Both the position numbers and the translations under genes were made by a program. Of a DNA stretch of 64,000 bases, positions 57,052 to 64,000 are shown one piece after another (the first letter of the stretch is position 1; each line of letters starts with the position of its first letter). The DNA is from Cephalopachus bancanus (lineage: Eukaryota; Chordata; Mammalia; Primates; Tarsiidae). The DNA lies in the NCBI GenBank assembly GCA_027257055.1, contig JAPVLO010000400.1, positions 496,001 through 560,000 of the forward strand, written 5' to 3'. The notes beneath the pieces are model-generated. The model made no database searches. It was not told the DNA's origin and was given only the letters and a program-made list of their open reading frames with translations.

Positions 57052-58344
57052 AGGGCATATGGGACAATGATGGCTTTCACTTAAGTGCCTGACAGATACA
57101 AAATCTACAACTGGGGCCTTCCAGTACCATTTCTTGATGCATCCACGTGCCTGCCAGCCCGTGAGGATGAATGTGTGTTGCGTGGTGGTGGGGATGGTGG
57201 AGGGAGCTGTGTGGAAAAGGAGGAGGAGAAGGAGGAGGGGGATCATGAAAGTAGAGCTATGTGATGTGTGGCCGCCTCTACCATTTATGGGATAATCTTT
57301 GGAAATCCCATGCTACCCTGGGGCTTTGCTAACTCTGTTTCACACAGCACTGCAGGCAGCTGAATGAGAGCTAAAGACCTGAGCATTGTCTTTAGAGATT
57401 TAGAGGTGGCCTTTGGAGTGTTCCGCATGCATATCTACTTTAAAGCAGTTAAAGTCTTCACAGGATTGCTTAATAGCAGCTATGTGGGTTACTTATCAAC
57501 ACAGCCCCTGGGAGGGACCCCTCGCAGTCTTCTGAGCATTTCCTGGCCTCTTTCCCTGTCCAGGCTTGAGCCATTTCACTACTCATTAGCACCTCAGAGG
57601 GGCTGGGAAAAGGGTAAGAGACAGCCCCCCAAGCTGGGAGAGTTTATTCTGCAAGCTTTAGTCTAAAGGCTTGGCCGCCTTTTCCAGCCCTTGGGTTTCT
57701 GTGAATATTGCATGACACTTGACTCTGGGAGCAGAACAGGCGTGCGGCTTTTCTGGTTAATGGTGATTGCAAATGAGACTCCCGAGTCACATAACTGGGA
57801 GACCCTGAGCCCTGAGCAGTGATTTGGTTAGCTGTGTGCTTGTGATTGAGCTGCAGCAAGGGCCGGAGCTGGTGGCTGTGATGAGGTGAGCCGATTACCT
57901 CTGTCCTGCATTTACCCATTAGCCCCAAAGCAAAACTGGTGGAATTCCCCTCACCACAATCCCTCAACCTGCAGGAACTGTTTGGGGAAATTAGAAAATA
58001 GATACTGAAAGCTTTCTTTGAATCCCATAGAGAGGTCTGAGTTATTTGAATGGTTTCCCTGGGGTAAGATGGAATATTTTTTCTAGCAATTAACAATAAG
58101 AAGAAAAATTAACTGCCTGTGAAGTATTTTACTCTTAGCAAAGTCATCTTGACCCGACCAGCTCTGTTCTCCAAAGGGAAACAGACATGAAATGGCATGG
58201 AAAAGGGGTCTACCTGAAGAATGGAGACCTGTTCTCCCATGGTGGGATCTGCAGTTCAGGGAATGATAGGGAAATTGTCAAAACTGTGAAGTTAAACCTT
58301 CTTATTTTATAGTCAAGGAAACTGAGACTAGAAAGGGGAACCAA
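57048..58344. other. Repeat-poor unique sequence
   Basis: An AGG/GGAG purine tract lies at about 57215-57243. A 150-codon minus-strand frame (57,644-58,096) is the longest in the window but shows no motif. A MIR-like scrap lies near 58,280-58,340. Confidence 0.45.
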
Positions 58345-58700
58345 CCTGTATTCATTCCCTGTGGCCGTAAGAAGTTACTGCAAACTGAGCAGCTTAAAAC
58401 CACAGAAATGTCCTCTCACAGTTCTGAAGGCCAGAAGTCCAAAATCAAGGTGTCAGCAGGGACGTGTTTCCTCCAAAACTCCAGGGAGGAATTTTGCCTC
58501 TTCCAACTTCTGATGGCTCTATGGAAGTACAACTCCGTCACTGTAATCTCTGCCTGCATGGTCATACTGCCTCCTTCTCTGTATGTCTATCTTATAAGAC
58601 ATATGTGATTGCCTTAAGGGCCCACCTGGATCATCCAATCATCCAAGACAAGTTTCTCTTCTCAAGGTCCTTAATTTAATCATGCCTTTAGTCTTATAAA
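58345..58700 (-). mobile_element. MLT1-like MaLR LTR, reverse orientation
   Basis: 'attcattccctgtggccgtaagaagttac', 'gagcagcttaaaaccacagaaatg', 'cacagttctgaaggccagaagtccaaaatcaagg', 'agggcccacctggatcatcc' and 'aaggtccttaatttaatcatg' read as the complement of an MLT1-type LTR. Confidence 0.75.
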
Positions 58701-58715
58701 ATAATATTCACTCTT

Positions 58716-59020
58716 GGCCAGGCGCAATGGTTCACACCTATAATTCCAACATTTTGGGATCCTGAGGAAGGCAGATTGCTTAAGCCCAGGAGTTCAAGAC
58801 CAGCCTGGGCAACACAGTGAAAGTTCGTCTCTACAAAAAACCATTTTTAAAAAATTAGCCAACTGTGATGGCACACATCTGTAGTCCCAGCTACTTGGGA
58901 GGCTGAGGGAGAAGGACTGTCTGAGACCAGGAGTTCGAGGCTGCTGTGATCGTTGTGATCATGCCACTGTATTCCAGCCTGGGCAATAGAGTGAGACCCT
59001 ATTCAAAATAAAAACAACAA
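58716..59020 (+). mobile_element. Older AluJ-like element
   Basis: Begins 'ggccaggcgcaatggttcac'. Flanks 'aataatattcactctt' and 'aataataatcactctt' differ by one base. It closes the long Alu-free interval. Confidence 0.9.
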
Positions 59021-59036
59021 TAATAATAATCACTCT

Positions 59037-59495
59037 TTTGCCATATAAGGTAATATGTACATATGAGGCATTATGATGTAGACATTTCTTTTTGGAGCAC
59101 TTCCCACTCAACCCGTTATATAACTTTTGCAAAGTCATCATATTTAGTGTCAAAAATTGAGACAAGATGTTAGGTCGTCTAATGCCAGACCCTTCTATTC
59201 CTGCACTGCCCCATGCTGTCTTCAGATTATCCCAAGCTAAATGTCCCTTGCTCAGGTGTATGCTGTGGGAACAGAAATATGCTGGGGTCCACTTCCTGTA
59301 TCCTATCACCCCACTTGGGCCAGCAGCATGACCCATAAGCTATACCACACACCCTACCATCTTCCTTCACCACAGCCACATCTTCTTCACTAATCAGAGC
59401 CTCTATGTCACCATCCTCCCTCATTTCCCCATCTCCTCCATGGGTTTAGGCCATGAGAAATCCAGAAAGATGAAAATCTCAAAAGTATAATCCTG
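59037..59495. other. Unique sequence
   Basis: Nothing recognised. Confidence 0.4.
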
Positions 59496-59499
59496 GAAA

Positions 59500-60420
59500 A
59501 AATAATTTTAAAATGTTTTAAAACGTTTATTTGCATTTTTTAAAAAGAGGATTTATCGAGAAACATAATAACAGAACATTTCATCGGCCCTTAACACAGT
59601 AAAATAGGCCATAATAACATTTCTGCAAGCATAAACACAGATGTACTAATAATAGTCATATGGGTATAATAATTACAGGCAGATAAACCATACTTATAAA
59701 TAAATAGGTAAAAAAGCAGAAGATATAAATGCATATTACTATGGTTGGTAATTGTGTGCACCCAGCTTTGTAACTGTGGTCATCCGAAATCCTGTGCAGT
59801 TGTGTGTGACAGACAACTGCTGTCTTTGGAGGAGATAAATCAAAAACGAGTCACCTCCGCATATACACTCACCCAAATAGCCAAGATCTTGAGAAATTAC
59901 ACATTTCACAAATGCAGGTGTACAAAAAGGACGTCTTTTCGTTTACGGAGAAAGTTTCAATGTTTCTTATGCATACACACGCATTGTTTACACACCAAGT
60001 CAACATTGTGATAATGCACTTTCATGCAGTCAGATTTGCAAAAAAATGCACAAAACAAATTAGAACTCTCTAAAAGGCTTTATACAATTTACACATCTAG
60101 TATTGGAAATGACATGAAGATAAGAAAATCATAGCACAGAAAATTGGTGCTATGTGTGAAGGGGCAGAAGTCATGCATGATCAAATAATTTGGCAGGAGA
60201 GATTTCTTGTATTTTTCACCCGTGTTTTTCCTTTTTTCCATGATCTTTGAAATACTCACTGCTCTTGTATTTGGAGAGTGGATGTGGTCTACAAATTTTG
60301 TGAGTATATACTGCCCACTTGAAAGTCTGGTTATTGCTAGGCCATTGCAAATAAGCAATTTTCTGCTTTCACAACATCAATAAGAATTAGCTTTTAAACT
60401 TCTATCTTTCACCATTAAGT
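59500..60420 (-). other. UTR-like repeat-free block with minus-strand AATAAA
   Basis: Read on the minus strand this block is AT-rich, carries no repeat and ends with AATAAA (TTTATT at 59526-59531) about 20-30 bp before a T/A-rich drop-off. It contains several TTATTA/TATTTAT-type words as seen in 3' UTRs. No coding frame adjoins it within the window. It could be the last exon of a gene or long non-coding RNA whose body lies beyond 64 kb, or simply AT-rich DNA. Confidence 0.35.
59526..59531 (-). terminator. Candidate polyadenylation signal
   Basis: AATAAA on the minus strand, in context GCAAATAAACG. A downstream GT-rich element is not obvious. Confidence 0.3.
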
Positions 60421-60537
60421 AGCCTTGTATACTTAACTTAACATAGCCTTTTTGTGAAGGAACAATTTCATAGCTCTCTTCCACTGTGTTGTAAGAAATA
60501 CAGTAAGAAGAAATGATATTTGGTTTCCTCAATACCA

Positions 60538-61048
60538 AATCTTAGGATTCTCCAGAGAGACAGAATCAATAGAGTATGTATATAGATATATGAGAGGGGA
60601 CTTATTAGGGAAATTGGCTCACACAACTGTGGTTTCTTAAAAGTCCCATGACAGCCTGTCTGCGAGCTAGGAGACCCTGGGATGCTGGTAGCGTGATTCA
60701 GTCCAAGCCCTCCGAACTAGATAAGTCCCAATGGTGTAACAGTCTGAAGCCAAAAGTCTCAGAACCCGGTGGGTCACTGGTGTTAGTCCTGGAGTTCAAA
60801 GCTGGTGATTCTGGAGTTCTGATGTTCAAGGCAGCATAAGAAAAGTCTGACCCAGCTCTCAGAGATAGAACAGTTTGCCCTTTGTATTTACTTTCTCTAG
60901 GCCCTGATTAGATGGTACCCACCAACACTGAGGATAGATCGTTCCCATCTAGTCCACTGACTCACACAGACACACCCCAAAGAGTACTTTACCAGATTTC
61001 TAGGTATTCCTTAATCCAGTCAAGTTGATCTCTAAAATTAAGTTCACA
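60538..61048 (-). mobile_element. Second copy of the 34784 repeat family, reverse orientation
   Basis: 'aggattctccagagagacagaatcaatag' at the left and 'tccagtcaagttgatctctaaaatta' at the right are the complement of the ends seen at 34784-35565. The centre is highly diverged or of a related subfamily. Confidence 0.65.
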
Positions 61049-61194
61049 AATCCATCCCTTGTCAGCTTGGCACTCATACCCGGCTTCTTAGACCATATTT
61101 AATTTCCAAATTAAGACAATAACAAGACATTAGTCCTACCTAACATAATGCAACTATTCTGTGTACAACCAGAGATGTACTAATTCTTTCTACA

Positions 61195-61352
61195 GATTTG
61201 GGCTTTCAGGATTTTGACATTTGGGATTGTCATCTTTTGGGTTTGTGATTTTTGGGGGATTTTAGACTTTAGGGATTTTGGTCTGTAGGAATTTCAGCTT
61301 TCAGGATTACGGCATTTGGGATTGTTTCTTTTGGGATTATGATTGGCATCAA
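61195..61352. repeat. Degenerate short-period repeat with GGGATT units
   Basis: The words 'caggattttgaca', 'gggattgtcat', 'gggttttagac'-like, 'gggattttggtc', 'caggattacggca', 'gggattgtttc' and 'gggattatgatt' recur every 14-20 bp. It may be part of an old named repeat, which I cannot identify. Confidence 0.6.
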
Positions 61353-62131
61353 TTGTGAACATGGTCATTATAATGAAAGCAGCTCCTCGAAGCTGACTTC
61401 AACTCCCCACACTCCCCACCTGCCTGTCTTTCTTGGCCTTCCCTCCTTTTCTGAAAGACTTGGTGCTTGCTGTTTCTTGGCAATTTTGTGAATTGCCTTT
61501 AGCCTTGAAGATAATTTTGAATAGAACTATTTCTTGCCTTATGTGAAAGTCAGATTTGTCCTCAGTATTTAGCTTCAAAGAAAGTATGAAACCCTGCTGG
61601 GCTCTGAGCCCAGAAGTCCAATGGTAGAAAGGCGGGTCTCGGGAGGACACACATGCCCGCGGTGGTGCAGGAGCTGAGTCCTGTCATTCAGAGCCGGGAG
61701 CCGTGCAGATGAATTCCCTTCTCCAGCCATCCTGAAACTTGCCCCACATGACTTATGCATGACTTCTTTTCATTAGCAGCAGCTCGAGTAAGCACATGGG
61801 TAGGTGACCCTGTGGGGGGTATCTGATTCAGAGGGTGTATATCTGCAGGCTTCATGACACCACTCAGATTCAGCCGGGTCAGGAGAGGTGTGGAGTCAAA
61901 CACTACACATCCCTCTGAGATCGTACATTTTCTCTCTGTCCTTCAGTTCACTGAACCTTGAGGACGTAGCTTCTCCCAGAGTGAGGCAGGGATTAAGGGG
62001 GAATGATGTTCAGTCGAGGCTGCAGCCTCTGGAATCGAGGGAGTACAAGAGAGAAAGGCTCTGACCTTTCTCAGCCAAGAAAGAATTCCTGAATCTCACT
62101 GTCATCAGAGAATTACAAATTACTGAGCTAA
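61353..62131. other. Unique sequence
   Basis: Nothing recognised. Confidence 0.4.
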
Positions 62132-62427
62132 GGCTGGGTGCGGTGCCTCATGCCTATAACCCCAGCACTTTGAAAGGCCAAGGCAGAATTGCTCGAGCCC
62201 AAGAGTTCCAGACCAGCCTGGGCAACATAGCAAGATCTCATCTCTACAAAAAATTTAAAAATTAGCCGGGCGTGGTGGCACACATCTGTAGCACCAGCTA
62301 CTCAGGAGGCCAAGGTGGAAGGATTGCCTGAATCCAGGAGGTCGAGGCTGCGATGAGCCATAAGCCTGCCACTGCACTCCAGCCTAGGCAACAGAGTGAG
62401 ACCCTAACTCAAAAATAAAAATAAAAA
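62132..62427 (+). mobile_element. Older AluJ-like element
   Basis: Begins 'ggctgggtgcggtgcctcatg'. Flanks 'ttactgagctaa' and 'ttgcttagctaa' form an imperfect duplication. Confidence 0.9.
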
Positions 62428-62756
62428 TTGCTTAGCTAAACTCTAGGCCTGGGTCCCCTACACTCCAATCTGAGTTTCTACACAAACACACACACCCCTA
62501 CTCACACAAATGATGGCAGTTTTGAGATGTCCACCTGTGTGGGCCTGAGTGGTCTCTGAATAGCAGTATAAGATCACAAGATGCCAAGCCCAGTGGGTGG
62601 GGAAACCAAGTTCCCAGCACAGTGGATAAAAGAATGGTGATGAACAAGATCCCTCTTCCCCACCCAGTCTATGACCACACTTCAGACTCAGGAAAGAGAT
62701 GAGGGGAAAAATCAATGCTGAGAAAGAGTCAGGTTTCAGGTGAGGCCCAGGAGTGG
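62428..62756. other. Unique sequence
   Basis: Nothing recognised beyond a short ACACAC run near 62483. Confidence 0.4.
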
Positions 62757-62955
62757 AAGTTTTGGAGTCAGATTTGGGTTTGAATCCAACGTTGCTTTCC
62801 TTGGATAGTATCTTTGACCTCCCTGAGCCTGCATGCCCTGCCCTATAAAATGGTTCTTGTGAAAATTAAATAATACGGCATACATAAAGTGCTCAGCACA
62901 GCACCTGGCATATGGTAATTATTCTGTCAACAGTAGCTATTATCATCACCATTAG
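62757..62955 (+). repeat. MIR SINE, near full length
   Basis: 'tggagtcagatttgggtttgaatcc', 'cctccctgagcctgcatgcc', 'ataaagtgctcagcacagcacctggcatatggtaatt' and 'agctattatcatcacc' follow the forward MIR consensus. Confidence 0.85.
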
Positions 62956-63147
62956 GTTGGGTCCTGTGGAGGTATCACCTGATACACAAGATGTGACCCA
63001 GTTTCCTTTGCCTAACTGGATGGGTGACCACACTTCTACCCAAACTGAGTGTTGGGAGAAGAGGGAAGGTACAGCAGTAAAAGGACTTCCTTGTTGAGGA
63101 CCAATGTTTTGAAGACAAATTTTTTTAATTGTAAAGATGTGGGGAAA

Positions 63148-63437
63148 GCCGGGCTCGGTGGCTCAGCCTGTAATCCCGCGCCTTTGGGAGGCTGAGGTGA
63201 GTGGATTGCCTGAGCCTGCGGGTTCGAGACCCGCCTGGGCAGCGAGACCTCATCTCTACAATAAATCAAAAAATCAGCCGGGCGTGGTAGCGCATGCCTG
63301 TAATTCCGGCTACTTGGAAGGCTGAGGTGGAAGGATCGCCGGAGCCCAGCAGGTCGAGGTTGCGGTGGCCGGAAGCGGCCACTGCACTCCAGTCTGGGCG
63401 ACAGAGTGAGACACCAACTCAAAAAAAAAAAAAAAAA
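63148..63437 (+). mobile_element. Alu element with exact target duplication
   Basis: Flanked by AAAGATGTGGGG at 63133-63144 and 63438-63449, with three A before the head. Short-linker subtype and very close to the lineage consensus. Confidence 0.97.
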
Positions 63438-63449
63438 AAAGATGTGGGG

Positions 63450-64000
63450 TACAATTCAGGGTTGACTATACAAATGGTCATTATGCAGGTACCCTTGTTG
63501 ATGAGGTGTGCCCTGCCTCTTCCAGCAGAATCCTACTACTGCCAATCCCACCCTCCACCCCCTGCCCCTAGCAATTTCCCATTCCTTTTCTTATAGTGTT
63601 ACGATAATTGCTCAAGGTCCACTTATGAGTAAGAACATGTGATACTCAGTTCTTTGTTTCTGTGATAGATCACTCAGTATTATAGACTCTAAGTCTATCC
63701 AAGTTACTGTGAAGTTCATAATTTTGTCCTTCTTCATGGCTGCGTAATATTCCATTGTGTATATGTACCACTTTTTTTTCTCTTTTTTTGAGTTGGAGTC
63801 AAATGCAGTGGCCGCTCCCGGCCACCGCAGCCTCAACCTGCTGGGTTCTGGTGATCCTTCTGCCTCAGCCTTCCAAGTAGCTGGAACTACAGGCACGCGC
63901 TACCATGCCCGGCTGATTTTTTGATTTATTGTAAAGATGAGGTCTCGCCTGCCCAGACGGGTCTTGAACCCGCGGGCTCAGGCAATCCACTCACCTCAGC
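63450..64000 (-). mobile_element. L1 3' end with ORF2 C-terminus, antisense, runs off the window
   Basis: On the minus strand, a frame over about 63,612-63,775 reads like the last residues of L1 ORF2: W-Y-I-Y-T-M-E-Y-Y-A-A-M-K-K then W-I-D-L-E and I-L-S. It stops at 63,612, which appears to be the native stop. The 3' UTR lies to the left. An Alu is inserted from 63,774. Only the C-terminal tip is visible, so whether the rest is intact is unknown. Confidence 0.8.
63774..64000 (-). mobile_element. Alu element with internal deletion, cut by window end
   Basis: Reverse-oriented main-lineage copy. The right arm jumps from GAGTTGGAGTC to AAATGCAGTGGCC, losing about 20 bases. The head lies beyond the window. 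Confidence 0.93.

Noticed and set aside
57644..58096. 150-codon minus-strand open frame, the longest in the window
   Set aside because: No recognisable domain, signal or splice context, and no codon-like pattern. It is within the range expected by chance over 64 kb.

Overview
This window is primate nuclear DNA with no gene that I can assign with confidence. The evidence is the roughly 36 Alu-type elements (7SL-derived dimers with a mid A-rich linker and an A tail), L1, L2 and MIR fragments, MaLR-type LTRs, DNA-transposon fossils and many microsatellites. No long open frame has family-like content; the longest open stretches are about 120-150 codons and either cross repeats or lack any recognisable motif. 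The region is intergenic or deep intronic.

Most Alus (about 26, plus one transitional copy) belong to one young-looking lineage that does not match the standard human consensus. The head reads GGCTCGGTGGCTCAGCCTG, the linker contains CAATAAATCAAAAA, and the end is CCAACTC before the A tail. Target-site duplications of 8-17 bp are still readable on most of them. Nine older copies look AluJ-like. The lineage, and the absence of any visible tRNA-Alu hybrid monomers such as galagos carry, suggests a strepsirrhine and probably a lemur. That is inference from memory of Alu families, not a database result.

Layout. 1-18.7 kb: L2, MIR and Alu insertions plus three MaLR-type LTRs, one of them cutting an L1 3' end at 12.3 kb. 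18.7-20.8 kb: an antisense L1 ORF2 fragment carrying three Alus. 21-27.7 kb: MIR, a tandem duplication, LTRs, an L2 split by a Tigger-like element, and an L1 3' end. 27.9-31.1 kb: a quiet stretch with little recognisable repeat. 31.8-48.5 kb: the densest Alu region, with two remnant mini-Alus and a mariner-like MITE candidate. 48.6-51.0 kb: a decayed L1. 51-58.3 kb: almost free of interspersed repeats. 58.3-64 kb: MLT1-like LTR, old Alus, a UTR-like block, further repeats, and the antisense C-terminal end of an L1 ORF2 at the edge.

The region to look at first is the Alu-free interval from about 49.5 to 58.7 kb. It holds a motif-rich block (octamer, TAATTA-type homeodomain sites, PBX/MEIS-like sites, two inverted CCAAT boxes) at 52.14-53.03 kb. 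Just downstream, at 53,232-53,306, is a candidate 75-nt exon with a good acceptor, a strong donor and a whole number of codons. Five kilobases on, at 59.5-60.4 kb, is a repeat-free AT-rich block that on the minus strand looks like a 3' UTR ending in AATAAA. Conservation could not be measured here, so these remain hypotheses. I found no CRISPR array, tRNA, rRNA, operon or other prokaryotic system.
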